DNA of 64,000 bases, from assembly GCA_007988785.1 (NCBI GenBank), contig BJUU01000001.1, positions 277,096 to 341,095 of the forward strand, read 5' to 3'. This document shows positions 1 to 8,113 of the stretch, piece by piece. Source of the stretch: Agrococcus baldri (GTDB lineage: Bacteria > Actinomycetota > Actinomycetes > Actinomycetales > Microbacteriaceae). Each line of letters starts with the position of its first letter. The stretch's first letter is position 1. The position numbers and the translations under genes are program-made. Under the pieces are notes generated by a model. That model did not search any database. It had not been told where the DNA came from and worked only from the letters and a program-made list of their open reading frames with translations.

Positions 1-656
1 GCGCGGAACCAGCGCAGCAGGAACCACAGGCCGAGCGCGAGCGCCAGCGCGAGCCCGCCGGGCCGCGTGAGCGCCATGATGGGGATGAGCACCCACAGCC
101 ACTCCCACTCGCGCAGCCGCCAGGCCAGCAGCGTGCCCGCGAGCAGCAGCAGGAACAGCGCCTCGGCGTAGCCGAGCTGCAGCACGGGCGCGAGCGGCGA
201 GAGCAGCACCAGGGCGAGCGCGAAGCGCTCCCTGCCGGGCGCGAGCTCGGCGAAGAGCCGGTAGGCGACGAGCGCGAACGCGAGCGACGCCGCGACCGAG
301 AGCAGCACCGCCGCGCCCTCCCACGGCAGCCCCGTGAGCATGAGCACGCGCGCGAGCATCGGGTAGACCGGCATGAACGCCCAGGCGTTCTCGCCCACGT
401 GCCCCGTCTCGTCGAGCGGCAGCTCGGTCGGATAGCCCGACATGGCGACGATGAAGTACCAGTGGGCATCCCACATGGTCGAGTAGTCGAGCAGGTCGGG
501 CCCCGCGGGCGTCCAGGCGTTGGCCTCCTGCCGGCCGGCGAAGGCGCCCAGGAACGCCGTGCTCACCAGCCGCGAGACGAGCCACAGCGCCAGCGGCCAC
601 AGCCACCAGCGCTCGCGCGTGGCCGCGCGCGGCTCGGTCAGGCTCGCGAGAGCCAC
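1..656 (-). CDS. membrane mannosyltransferase, PIG-V-like (3' part cut off by the window)
   Basis: This is the N-terminal part (about 218 residues) of a polytopic membrane glycosyltransferase; the C-terminus lies beyond position 1. After a short cytoplasmic start there is a hydrophobic segment around residues 17-39. A luminal-type stretch follows with WDAHWY (62-67), then a GYP, then AWAFMPVYPML (about 92-102) and GYAEALFLLLL. This order resembles GPI-mannosyltransferase II/PIG-V-type enzymes that use polyprenyl-phosphate mannose, where the WD..WY and F.P.YP motifs line the active site. A GTG start at 656 is chosen because it lies in the frame that carries these motifs and overlaps the end of dapE by 19 bases. 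The substrate cannot be told from the sequence; cell-envelope glycolipid or protein mannosylation is likely. Confidence 0.72.
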   Translation of the reverse strand, partial: MALASLTEPRAATRERWWLWPLALWLVSRLVSTAFLGAFAGRQEANAWTPAGPDLLDYSTMWDAHWYFIVAMSGYPTELPLDETGHVGENAWAFMPVYPMLARVLMLTGLPWEGAAVLLSVAASLAFALVAYRLFAELAPGRERFALALVLLSPLAPVLQLGYAEALFLLLLAGTLLAWRLREWEWLWVLIPIMALTRPGGLALALALGLWFLLRWFR

Positions 657-1750
657 GTGCGCAGGCTCTCCTCGGCCGCGACGATCTGCGCGACCGGCAC
701 CGACTCGTCGTCGGCGTGCGCCTTCGAGGGGTCGCCGGGGCCGAAGTTGACGGCCGGGATGCCGAGCGCCGAGAAGCGGGCGACGTCCGTCCAGCCGTAC
801 TTCGGCTGCGGCGTCGCGCCCACCGCGGCGATGAACTCCTGCGCGAGCGGCGCGTCCAGCCCCGGGCGCGCCCCGGCCGCGGCATCCACCACCCGCACGT
901 CGAAGCCCTCGAAGAGCTCGACGACGTGCGCGGTGGCCTCCGCGAGCGAGCGCGAGGGCGCGAAGCGGTAGTTGACCTGCACGACGCACTCGTCGGGGAT
1001 GACGTTGCCCGCGACGCCGCCGGCGATGCCGACGGCGTTCAGGCCCTCCCGGTAGCGCAGCCCGTCGACGTCGATCTCGCGCGGGCGGTACGACTGCAGC
1101 ACCTGCAGGATCTCGGCGGCGTCGTGGATGGCGTTGTGCCCCATCCAGGCCCTGGCCGAGTGCGCACGCACGCCGCGCGTGCGGATCTCCGCGCGCAGCG
1201 TGCCGTTGCAGCCGCCCTCGATCTGGCCGTTCGAGGGCTCGCCCAGGATGGCGAAGTCGCCCTCCATCAGCTCGGGGTGCGTGAGGGCGAGCCGGCGCAG
1301 GCCGTTGTGCTCCTCCCCCACCTCCTCGTGGTCGTACCAGAGCCAGGTCACGTCGAAGACGGGCTCGGCGAGCTCGACCGCGAGCTTCAGCTGCACGGCG
1401 ACGCCGGCCTTCATGTCGACGGTGCCGCGGCCCCAGAGGTGCTCCTCGCCGTCGACGACGAGCGGATGCGTCGGCAGGTTGCCGTTGACGGGCACGGTGT
1501 CGATGTGGCCGGCGAGCACCACTCGGCGGTCGCGGCCGAGCATGGTGCGCGCCACGACGGTGTCGCCGACGCGCGTCACCTCGAGGTGCGCCGCCGTGCG
1601 TGCCGCCGCCTCGATCGCGTCGGCGATCGGGCCCTCGTCGCCGGAGACGGAGCCGATGTCGCACAGCTGGCGCGTGAGCTCGAGCGAGCTCGCGCCCGGG
1701 TCGAGCACCACGGGATGGGGCGCCGCGGGATGGGGCGAGGGATCCGTCAC
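638..1750 (-). CDS. dapE: succinyl-diaminopimelate desuccinylase
   Basis: An M20-family zinc peptidase that hydrolyses N-succinyl-LL-2,6-diaminopimelate to LL-diaminopimelate in the succinylase branch of lysine and peptidoglycan biosynthesis. The metal-binding motif GHIDTVP is at about residues 81-87 (His82), GRGTVDMKAG follows at about 108, and the catalytic Glu pair lies in DHEEVGEEHNG. The dimerisation domain and a final histidine motif (DDESVPVAQ region) are present, so it looks intact at 370 residues. The frame is open to an ATG at 1789, but I start at GTG 1750. A -10 box (TAGGCT, minus strand, 1763-1758) sits seven bases before it, which implies a leaderless mRNA, and a longer start would reach into dapD. 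It diverges from dapD, the enzyme two steps earlier in the pathway. Confidence 0.9.
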   Translation of the reverse strand: MTDPSPHPAAPHPVVLDPGASSLELTRQLCDIGSVSGDEGPIADAIEAAARTAAHLEVTRVGDTVVARTMLGRDRRVVLAGHIDTVPVNGNLPTHPLVVDGEEHLWGRGTVDMKAGVAVQLKLAVELAEPVFDVTWLWYDHEEVGEEHNGLRRLALTHPELMEGDFAILGEPSNGQIEGGCNGTLRAEIRTRGVRAHSARAWMGHNAIHDAAEILQVLQSYRPREIDVDGLRYREGLNAVGIAGGVAGNVIPDECVVQVNYRFAPSRSLAEATAHVVELFEGFDVRVVDAAAGARPGLDAPLAQEFIAAVGATPQPKYGWTDVARFSALGIPAVNFGPGDPSKAHADDESVPVAQIVAAEESLRTWLSRA

Positions 1751-1757
1751 GACCACC

Positions 1758-1767
1758 AGCCTAGACT
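1758..1767. promoter_or_regulatory. overlapping divergent -10 elements of dapE and dapD
   Basis: The ten bases AGCCTAGACT hold two -10 hexamers sharing a central CTAG. TAGACT (1762-1767, plus) is six bases before the dapD ATG, and TAGGCT (1763-1758, minus) is seven bases before the dapE GTG. Both fit the actinobacterial TANNNT -10 with transcription starting at the first base of the start codon. Two polymerases could not open this site at once, so the two genes probably compete for it. Confidence 0.65.
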
Positions 1768-1773
1768 TGAGGC

Positions 1774-2694
1774 ATGGCTCGCCCCGCACACGGACATGCG
1801 CTCGTCACCGTCTTCGAGGGCCGGGTGCTCGACGCGTGGTTCCCCTCCCCCGCGCTCGGCGCGACCGACGGCGATGCGGCCTGGATCGGCGCCGGCGGCC
1901 TCGACGACCTCGCCGGCCCCGTGCCCTCGCGCGGCGTCGTGCTCGAGCCGCGCCACGTCGAGATCGACCTGGATGCGGCGCCCGCGTCGGTCGAGGACGC
2001 CTACCTGCGGCTGCACCTGCTCAGCCACCGCCTCGTGCAGCCCAACTCGATCAACCTCGACGGGATCTTCGGCTCGCTGCCGGTGGTCGCGTGGACGAAC
2101 GGCGGCGCCGTCGACCCCGAGTGGGCGAGCGCACGACGGGTCGACCTGCAGCGCGCGGGCCTGCAGGTGCAGCTCGTCGACCGCTTCCCGCGCATGACCG
2201 ACTTCGTCGTGCCCGCCGGCGTGCGCATCGGCGACGCGAGCCGCGTGCGCCTCGGCGCGCACCTGGCGCCCGGCACCGTCGTCATGCACGAGGGCTTCGT
2301 GAACTTCAACGCCGGCACGCTCGGCACCTCGATGGTGGAGGGCCGCATCTCGCAGGGCGTGGTGGTCGGCGACGGCACCGACATCGGCGGCGGCGCATCG
2401 ATCATGGGCACCCTCTCCGGCGGCGGCAAGGAGCGGGTCGCGCTCGGCGAGCGGGTGCTGCTGGGCGCCAACGCGGGCGTCGGCATCTCGATCGGTGACG
2501 ACTCGGTCGTCGAGGCCGGCCTCTACGTCACCGCCGGCACGAAGGTCACGCTCGTGCCGAGCGGCGAGCAGGTGAAGGCGGTCGAGCTCTCCGGCCGGCC
2601 CGGCCTGCTGTTCCGCCGCAACTCGGTCTCGGGCGCCGTCGAGGTGGTCGCGCGCGACGGTCGCGGCGTCGAGCTCAACGCGATCCTGCACTGA
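1774..2694 (+). CDS. dapD: tetrahydrodipicolinate N-succinyltransferase
   Basis: Transfers succinyl from succinyl-CoA to 2,3,4,5-tetrahydrodipicolinate, the entry to the succinylase route of diaminopimelate synthesis. The 306-residue length and layout match the actinobacterial DapD type: an N-terminal alpha/beta domain, then a left-handed beta-helix of hexapeptide repeats. The helix is readable as turns such as [47 protein letters not shown] and [18 protein letters not shown] (about residues 148-255). The start ATG is six bases after TAGACT, so the message is probably leaderless. It diverges from dapE. In Mycobacterium tuberculosis dapD and dapE are likewise divergent neighbours. Confidence 0.95.
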   Translation: MARPAHGHALVTVFEGRVLDAWFPSPALGATDGDAAWIGAGGLDDLAGPVPSRGVVLEPRHVEIDLDAAPASVEDAYLRLHLLSHRLVQPNSINLDGIFGSLPVVAWTNGGAVDPEWASARRVDLQRAGLQVQLVDRFPRMTDFVVPAGVRIGDASRVRLGAHLAPGTVVMHEGFVNFNAGTLGTSMVEGRISQGVVVGDGTDIGGGASIMGTLSGGGKERVALGERVLLGANAGVGISIGDDSVVEAGLYVTAGTKVTLVPSGEQVKAVELSGRPGLLFRRNSVSGAVEVVARDGRGVELNAILH

Positions 2695-2745
2695 TGCCGC
2701 AGCGCCCCTGAGGTCACCGTCAGGCGGGGGCGTCACACTGAACGC

Positions 2746-3507
2746 ATGACGGAACCCGTGCTCGCCCTGCGCGAGCTGACGAAGCGCTTCGGCACCAAGC
2801 TCGCGGTCGATCGGCTCTCGCTCGACGTGCCGCACGGCACGATGTTCGGCCTGCTCGGCCCCAACGGCGCGGGCAAGACGACCACGCTGTCGATGGCGAC
2901 CGGCCTGCTGCGCCCCGATGCGGGCACCGCGATCGTCGACGGCGCCGACGTCTGGGCCGACCCGCCGGCGGCGAAGGCGCACATGGGCGTGCTCCCCGAC
3001 GGCGTGCGGATGTTCGACAGGCTCTCGGGCGCAGAGCTGCTGCGCTACCACGGCCTGCTGCGCGGCATGCCGGAGCGCGACGTCACCGCCCGCGCGGACG
3101 AGCTGCTCGCCGCGCTCGGCCTCGCCGAGGCCGGCTCGACCCTGGTGGTCGACTACTCCGCCGGCATGCGCAAGAAGATCGGTCTCGCGTGCGCGCTCAT
3201 CCACGCGCCGCGGCTGCTGCTGCTCGACGAGCCCTTCGAGGCGGTCGACCCGATCTCGGGCGAGACGATCCGCGAGATCCTGCGCGGGTTCGTCGCCTCC
3301 GGCGGCACGGTCGTGCTCTCGAGCCACGTGATGGAGCTGGTCGAGTCGCTCTGCGACAGGGTCGCCATCATCGCGCAGGGCCGCATGCTCGCCACCGGCA
3401 CGCTCGACGAGGTGCGGCAGGGGCAGAGCCTGCAGCGACGGTTCCTCGACCTCGTCGGCACGCACGCGCTGGGCGCCGAGAGCCTGTCGTGGCTGCGCTC
3501 CTCGTAG
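2746..3507 (+). CDS. ABC transporter ATP-binding protein (ABC-2 exporter type)
   Basis: Cytosolic ATPase subunit of an ABC-2-like exporter. Walker A is GPNGAGKTT (about residues 38-46), Walker B is LLLLDEPFEAVDP, and the H-loop lies in LSSHVMEL. The signature is degenerate, YSAGMRKK in place of LSGGQ, as is common in drug or lipid exporters of this class. The length of 253 residues is normal for the family, with a short C-terminal extension. CACACT lies six bases before the ATG, in the same position as the -10 of neighbouring leaderless genes but a weaker match. The following permease gene overlaps its 3' end by 19 bases, so the two are translationally coupled and form one transporter. The substrate is unknown. 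Confidence 0.88.
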   Translation: MTEPVLALRELTKRFGTKLAVDRLSLDVPHGTMFGLLGPNGAGKTTTLSMATGLLRPDAGTAIVDGADVWADPPAAKAHMGVLPDGVRMFDRLSGAELLRYHGLLRGMPERDVTARADELLAALGLAEAGSTLVVDYSAGMRKKIGLACALIHAPRLLLLDEPFEAVDPISGETIREILRGFVASGGTVVLSSHVMELVESLCDRVAIIAQGRMLATGTLDEVRQGQSLQRRFLDLVGTHALGAESLSWLRSS

Positions 3508-5096
3508 GGCTGCGGCTGCGGCAGCTGGGGCGAGCGCTCCTGCGCAGCCCGTGGGCGATCGTGACGATGGTGCTCGGCGCCGTCGGCGCGCTGGGGCTGC
3601 TGTCGCTGCTCGCCCTCGCCGTCACGGGCATGCGCGCCGCCCTTCCCGATGCGGTGCCGGATGCGCTGGTGCTGCTGGGCAGCGCGCTGGTCGTCGGGTG
3701 GGCGGTGGGCGCCGTGCTCACCTCCACCGACGCCACCCTCGCCCCCGAGCGCTTCGCGCTGCTGCCGGTGCCCGCCCGGCGGCTGCTGCCCGGCGTGCTG
3801 CTCGCCACCGCGCTCGGCGTCGGCGGCATCGCCACGGCGTGCGCGCTGCTGCTCACGCTGATCGGCTGGAGCGTCGCGATCGCGCCGCTGGTCGCGGCGA
3901 TGCTGGTGCTGCCGCTGCAGCTGCTGACCTGCGTGCTCGCCGGCCGCGCGGTGGCCGCGGTGCTCGCGCGCACGCTCGCGGGCCGACGGGCGCGCGACGT
4001 CGTGCTCGTCATCGGCACCGTGCTGCTGATCTGCGCGGGGCTCATCGCCCAGGGCGCGATCGCGGCGCTCACGGCGCTGCCCGATGCGGGCACCGCCATC
4101 GGCGTGCTCGCCGAGGTGCTGGCGTGGACGCCGGTGGGCGCCGCCTGGGGCGTGCCGCACGCGATCGCGAGCGGCAGCCCGCTCGTGGCGCTCGGGCAGC
4201 TCGCGATCGCGCTCGCCACGGCCGCGCTGCTCGCCTGGGTGTGGGGGCGCGACTTCGCGCGCCGCCTCACCGCCCCGATCGTCGGCGGCGGCGGGGGCAG
4301 GGTGCGCTCGGGCGGCTGGATCGACAGAATGCTGCCGGATTCCCCCGTCGGCGCGATCGCGGCGCGGGGGCTGCGCTACCGGATGCGCGACCCTCGCCAC
4401 CTCGTGAACGTGATCGGCGTGGTGCTGCTGCCGCTCATCCTGGTCGCGACGAACCTGCTCGTCGGCGGCGACGCGCTGCAAGCGGGCGCGGACGATGGCG
4501 GTGCGGGCGGGATGCCGGCGCTGCTGCCCGCGCTCGCCGGCCTCGTGCTGATGTCGGTCGCGCAGCTCGACACCGCCTACGACGGCTCGGCGCTCTCGGC
4601 GCACGTGCTCGCAGGCGTCTCCGGCACCACCGATCGCGCCGGCAGGGCGCTCGGCATCGCCGTGCTGTACACGCCCCTGCTGCTGCTCGTGTGCGTCGGC
4701 ACGATCGCCGTCATGGGTCGGTGGGATCTGCTGCCCGCGAGCCTGGGCGCCACCCTCGGCACTGCGGCGCTGGTCGTGGGCCTCGGCTCCGCCATCAGCG
4801 TCTGGATGCCCGGCCAGACGCCCGCGCCGGAGCAGAGCCCGTTCGGCCGCGGTTCCTCGGGCGGCGCGCAGGCGCTCCTCGGGGCGCTGCTCATGGTCGT
4901 CGCGGTCTGGACGGTCGGGCTGCCCGTGCTCGGCACCGCGTTCGCCGCCATGTGGCTGCCGTGGCTCGGCTGGGTGAGCCTGGGCCTCGCGCTCGGGATC
5001 GGCGCGCTCTCGGTGTGGCTCGGCATCCGCATCGGCGGCCGCGCGCTCGAGCGCCGCTGGCCCGAGGTGCTCGAGCAGGTCTCGCGCGAGCCGTGA
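3489..5096 (+). CDS. ABC-2-type exporter permease
   Basis: Large integral membrane protein (535 residues) with about twelve hydrophobic segments, arranged as two six-helix halves. The halves are joined by a hydrophilic region near residue 260-290 (GGGGGRVRSGGWIDRM). It is the membrane partner of the preceding ATPase. GTG 3489 is used as the start: it overlaps the ATPase stop by 19 bases and gives a basic N-terminus (VAALLVGLRLRQLG) before the first helix, as expected for inside-positive topology. No family-specific motif lets me name the substrate. A hydrophobic region near 420-435 is interrupted by a Pro/Gly/Ser-rich loop containing GQTPAPEQSPFGRGSSGG, probably cytoplasmic. Confidence 0.8.
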   Translation: MAALLVGLRLRQLGRALLRSPWAIVTMVLGAVGALGLLSLLALAVTGMRAALPDAVPDALVLLGSALVVGWAVGAVLTSTDATLAPERFALLPVPARRLLPGVLLATALGVGGIATACALLLTLIGWSVAIAPLVAAMLVLPLQLLTCVLAGRAVAAVLARTLAGRRARDVVLVIGTVLLICAGLIAQGAIAALTALPDAGTAIGVLAEVLAWTPVGAAWGVPHAIASGSPLVALGQLAIALATAALLAWVWGRDFARRLTAPIVGGGGGRVRSGGWIDRMLPDSPVGAIAARGLRYRMRDPRHLVNVIGVVLLPLILVATNLLVGGDALQAGADDGGAGGMPALLPALAGLVLMSVAQLDTAYDGSALSAHVLAGVSGTTDRAGRALGIAVLYTPLLLLVCVGTIAVMGRWDLLPASLGATLGTAALVVGLGSAISVWMPGQTPAPEQSPFGRGSSGGAQALLGALLMVVAVWTVGLPVLGTAFAAMWLPWLGWVSLGLALGIGALSVWLGIRIGGRALERRWPEVLEQVSREP

Positions 5097-5098
5097 CC

Positions 5099-5140
5099 CT
5101 TCGACTCGCTCAGCGTGCTGCGCACGCGGAGCGGCGGCTG
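5099..5140 (-). repeat. hypervariable-stem hairpin repeat, family I, copy 1
   Basis: Read on the plus strand it begins CTTCGAC (5099-5105). Then come arm CGCTC, an unpaired A, arm GCGTGC, loop TGC, arm GCACGC, an unpaired G and arm GAGCG (ending 5133). All eleven pairs are perfect, with one 1x1 mismatch. It lies between the convergent ends of the ABC permease and azgA, back to back with the next copy, and may act as a two-way terminator. Confidence 0.7.
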
Positions 5141-5179
5141 CTGAGCCGGTGCGCGCCGCAGGCGCACACCGAGTCGAAG
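5141..5179 (+). repeat. hypervariable-stem hairpin repeat, family I, copy 2
   Basis: Constant left flank CTGAGCC (5141-5147). Stem GGTG/CACC is followed by a 1x1 C/A mismatch, stem GCGCC/GGCGC, loop GCA, and then the constant right flank GAGTCGAAG (5171-5179). It has the same architecture as the other copies but different stem bases. Together with copy 1 it fills the azgA/permease convergent gap. Confidence 0.72.
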
Positions 5180-5198
5180 TGCAGGGAGCGCGACTCGA

Positions 5199-6653
5199 TC
5201 AGCCGGCGAGCATCGCCTCGATGGGGCCGCGCGCGAAGTACACCACGAAGAGCACGGCGACCACCCACAGCAGCGGCGAGATCTGCTTGATGCGGCCGGC
5301 GACCGCGTTGACGAGCACCCAGGCGATGAAGCCGACGCCGATGCCGTTGGCGATGTTGTAGGTCAGCGGCATCACGACGATCGTCAGGAACGCCGGCAGC
5401 GCGACGCGGAAGTCGGAGAAGTCGATCTCGGTGATCTGCGCCATCATCAGCGCGCCCACCACCACGAGCGTCGCCGCCGCGACCTCGAGCGGCACCACCG
5501 AGGTCAGCGGCGTCAGGAACATGGCCGCGAGGAACAGCACGCCGGTGACGACCGAGGCGAGCCCCGTGCGGGCGCCGTCGCCGATGCCCGCCGCCGAGTC
5601 GATGAAGACGGTGTTCGACGAGGCGCTCGCGCCGCCGCCGGCCACGGCGCCGACGCCCTCGACGACCAGCGCGCGCCGCAGGCCGGGGAACTGGCCGTTC
5701 GGGTAGGCGATGCCCGCCTGCTTGGCGAGGCCCGTCATCGAGCCGATCGCGTCGAAGAAGTTCATGAACACGAGCGTGAAGATGAACATGGTGGTGGCGA
5801 GGATGCCGATGCGCTCGAAGGAGCCGAAGGAGACCTGGCCGACGAGCGAGAAGTCGGGCAGCGAGAAGATCGCCGTCGGCAGCGCCGGCGGGTTGAGGTT
5901 CCACGCGTCGGGGTTCGTGCCGAGCGATGGCCCGACCTTGAAGATCGCCTCGAGCACGATCGCGACGATCGTCGCCGCGACGATGCCGATCAGCAGCGCG
6001 CCCTTGACGCGCAGCGCCAGCAGCACGCCCATGAGCGCGAGCGCGATGACGAACACGACCGTCGGCAGCGAGGTGATCGAGCCGCCGTCGCCCAGCTGCA
6101 CGGGCGGCGAGGGGTTGCCGGTCGCGCGCACGAAGCCGGCGTCGACGAAGCCGATGAAGGCGATGAACAGGCCGATGCCGACGGTGATCGCCGCCTTGAG
6201 CGGCGCGGGCACGGCGTCGAAGATCATGCGGCGCAGGCCCGTCAGGCCCAGCACGACGATGATGATGCCGTTGATCACCACCAGGCCCATGGCCTCCGGC
6301 CAGGTGAGCTCGCCCACCAGCCCGAAGGCGAGGAAGGAGTTGATGCCGAGCCCGGCCGCGAGGCCGAAGGGCACGTTCGCGATCAGGCCCATGGCCAGCG
6401 TCATGAGGCCGCCGACCAGCGCCGTCACGGCCGCCACCTGGTGGTTCGGCAGCCAGCCGCCCTCGACGTCGACCGCCGCCTGGTCGGCGGAGAAGCCGCC
6501 GATGATGAGCGGGTTCAGCACGATGATGTAGCCCATCGCGAAGAACGTCACGAGGCCGCCGCGCAGCTCCTGCGTGACGGAGGAGCCGCGCTCGGAGATC
6601 TTGAAGAAGCGGTCGACGGCGCTCTTCGGCGCTGCCTGCGAGGTGCTGGTCAT
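5199..6653 (-). CDS. NCS2 family purine permease, AzgA type
   Basis: A proton-driven nucleobase permease of 484 residues. The N-terminus has the AzgA-subfamily block ELRGGLVTFFAMGYIIVLNP (about residues 29-48). GLAAGLGINSFLAFGL follows at about 97-112, the region that corresponds to the substrate-binding helix of NCS2 proteins. Later SSSNTVFIDSAAGIGDGARTG matches the second conserved block. This points to hypoxanthine, guanine or adenine uptake rather than uracil or xanthine, because the AzgA/PbuG group has this N-terminus. A GGAG sequence precedes the ATG. The gene is monocistronic, bounded by hairpin repeats on both sides (5.10-5.18 and 6.70-6.73 kb). Confidence 0.9.
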   Translation of the reverse strand: MTSTSQAAPKSAVDRFFKISERGSSVTQELRGGLVTFFAMGYIIVLNPLIIGGFSADQAAVDVEGGWLPNHQVAAVTALVGGLMTLAMGLIANVPFGLAAGLGINSFLAFGLVGELTWPEAMGLVVINGIIIVVLGLTGLRRMIFDAVPAPLKAAITVGIGLFIAFIGFVDAGFVRATGNPSPPVQLGDGGSITSLPTVVFVIALALMGVLLALRVKGALLIGIVAATIVAIVLEAIFKVGPSLGTNPDAWNLNPPALPTAIFSLPDFSLVGQVSFGSFERIGILATTMFIFTLVFMNFFDAIGSMTGLAKQAGIAYPNGQFPGLRRALVVEGVGAVAGGGASASSNTVFIDSAAGIGDGARTGLASVVTGVLFLAAMFLTPLTSVVPLEVAAATLVVVGALMMAQITEIDFSDFRVALPAFLTIVVMPLTYNIANGIGVGFIAWVLVNAVAGRIKQISPLLWVVAVLFVVYFARGPIEAMLAG

Positions 6654-6694
6654 GGTGCTCCAGGGAAGGTGTTCAGTGCGCGGTGCGGCGGTCC

Positions 6695-6733
6695 CTGAGC
6701 CGGTGCGCGCCGGAGGCGCTCACCGAGTCGAAG
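6695..6733 (+). repeat. hypervariable-stem hairpin repeat, family I, copy 3
   Basis: CTGAGCC flank (6695-6701), stem GGTG/CACC, 1x1 C/T mismatch, stem GCGCC/GGCGC, loop GGA, right flank GAGTCGAAG. It lies between the end of the citrate synthase gene and the start of azgA, both on the minus strand, where it could terminate gltA transcription. Confidence 0.72.
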
Positions 6734-6755
6734 CCACCGGGTGGGGTGGCAGCGG

Positions 6756-8063
6756 CTAGATGTGGCGCTCGGTGGGGCCCACGTAGAGCTGCTGCGGCCT
6801 GCCGATCTTCGTCTGCGGGTCGAGCATCATCTCGCGCCAGTGGGCGATCCAGCCGGGCAGCCGGCCGATGGCGAACAGCACGGTGAACATGCGCTCGGGG
6901 AAGCCCATCGCCTTGTAGATGACGCCGGTGTAGAAGTCGACGTTCGGGTAGAGCTTGCGCTCCTTGAAGTAGTCGTCGGCGAGCGCGACCTGCTCGAGCT
7001 CCTGCGCGATGTCGAGCAGCGGATCGCGCACGCCGAGCTGCGCGAGCACCTCCTCGGCAGAGGTCTTCACGAGCTTCGCGCGCGGGTCGTAGTTCTTGTA
7101 CACGCGGTGGCCGAAGCCCATGAGCTTGACGCCCTGCTCCTTGCGCTTCACGCGCTCGACGAAGCGCTCGACGCCCTCGCCCGAGTCGCGGATGCCGCGC
7201 AGCATCGTCAGCACCGCCTCGTTGGCGCCGCCGTGCAGCGGACCGGAGAGGGCGTGGATGCCGGCGGAGACCGAGGCGAACAGGTTGGCGTCGGTCGAGC
7301 CCACCATGCGCACGGTCGAGGTGGAGGCGTTCTGCTCGTGATCGGCGTGCAGGATCAGCAGCCGCTCGAGCGCCCGCACCATCACCGGGTTCTGGATGTA
7401 CTCCTCGGCCTGGATGCCGAAGTTGAGCTTCAGGTAGTTCTCGACGAAGCTCAGCGAGTTGTCGGGGTAGAGGAACGCCTGGCCGATCGACTTCTTGTGC
7501 GCGTAGGCCGCGATCACCGGCATCTTCGCCAGCAGCCGGATGGTCTGCTTGTCGACCTTGTCGGCGTCGCGCGGGTCGTGGTCGGGCTCGTAGTAGGTCG
7601 ACAGCGCGCTGACGGCGCTCGAGAGCGCGCTCATCGGGTGCGCGTCGCGCGGCAGCGCGTCGAAGAAGCGGCGCAGATCCTCGTGCAGCAGCGTGTGGCG
7701 GCGCACGCGCTGGTCGAACGCCGCCAGCCCGTCCTCGCTCGGCAGCTCGCCGTAGATCAGCAGGTGGGCGACGTCGAGGAAGGTCTTCTGCTCGGCGAGC
7801 TCCTCGATCGGGTAGCCGCGGTAGCGCAGGATGCCGGCGTCGCCATCGATGTAGGTGATGGCGCTGCGCGTCGACGAGGTGTTGACGAAGCCGTAGTCGA
7901 GCGTCGTGAGGCCCGTGTCGCGCGTCAGCTTCGAGACGTCGATCGCCGAGCGGCCGTCGCTCGCCTCGAGCACCTGCAGCTGCGTGGATCCGCCGTCGTG
8001 CTGGAGGGTCACGGATCGCTCCGTCTCACGGGCAGGGGCCATAGCGGTGTCCTCGGTCGTCAC
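6756..8063 (-). CDS. gltA: citrate synthase
   Basis: Condenses acetyl-CoA and oxaloacetate to citrate, the first step of the TCA cycle. At 435 residues it is of the long type I class found in Gram-negatives and actinobacteria. Catalytic blocks are visible: SGPLHGGANEAV carries the first histidine, GFGHRVYKNYDPRA the second, and NVDFYTGVIY the catalytic aspartate. The first 50 residues form the small beta domain typical of this class (VTLQHDGGSTQLQVLEASDG). The start is GTG 8063, exactly six bases after TAGTCT (minus strand), which suggests a leaderless message. Confidence 0.96.
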   Translation of the reverse strand: MTTEDTAMAPARETERSVTLQHDGGSTQLQVLEASDGRSAIDVSKLTRDTGLTTLDYGFVNTSSTRSAITYIDGDAGILRYRGYPIEELAEQKTFLDVAHLLIYGELPSEDGLAAFDQRVRRHTLLHEDLRRFFDALPRDAHPMSALSSAVSALSTYYEPDHDPRDADKVDKQTIRLLAKMPVIAAYAHKKSIGQAFLYPDNSLSFVENYLKLNFGIQAEEYIQNPVMVRALERLLILHADHEQNASTSTVRMVGSTDANLFASVSAGIHALSGPLHGGANEAVLTMLRGIRDSGEGVERFVERVKRKEQGVKLMGFGHRVYKNYDPRAKLVKTSAEEVLAQLGVRDPLLDIAQELEQVALADDYFKERKLYPNVDFYTGVIYKAMGFPERMFTVLFAIGRLPGWIAHWREMMLDPQTKIGRPQQLYVGPTERHI

Positions 8064-8069
8064 GGATCC

Positions 8070-8075
8070 AGACTA
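8070..8075 (-). promoter_or_regulatory. -10 box of gltA, leaderless spacing
   Basis: On the minus strand TAGTCT is followed by six bases (GGATCC) and the GTG start. This matches TANNNT with transcription beginning at the start codon. No clear -35 box is seen. Confidence 0.55.
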
Positions 8076-8113
8076 GCGCTCGCCGGCCGGACGGCATCCC
8101 ACGGCCGAGCCGC

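Noticed and set aside
1751..1789. Longer dapE start at ATG 1789.
   Set aside because: It would overlap the dapD start, has no ribosome site, and the extra residues are not part of the family; GTG 1750 fits the -10 spacing.
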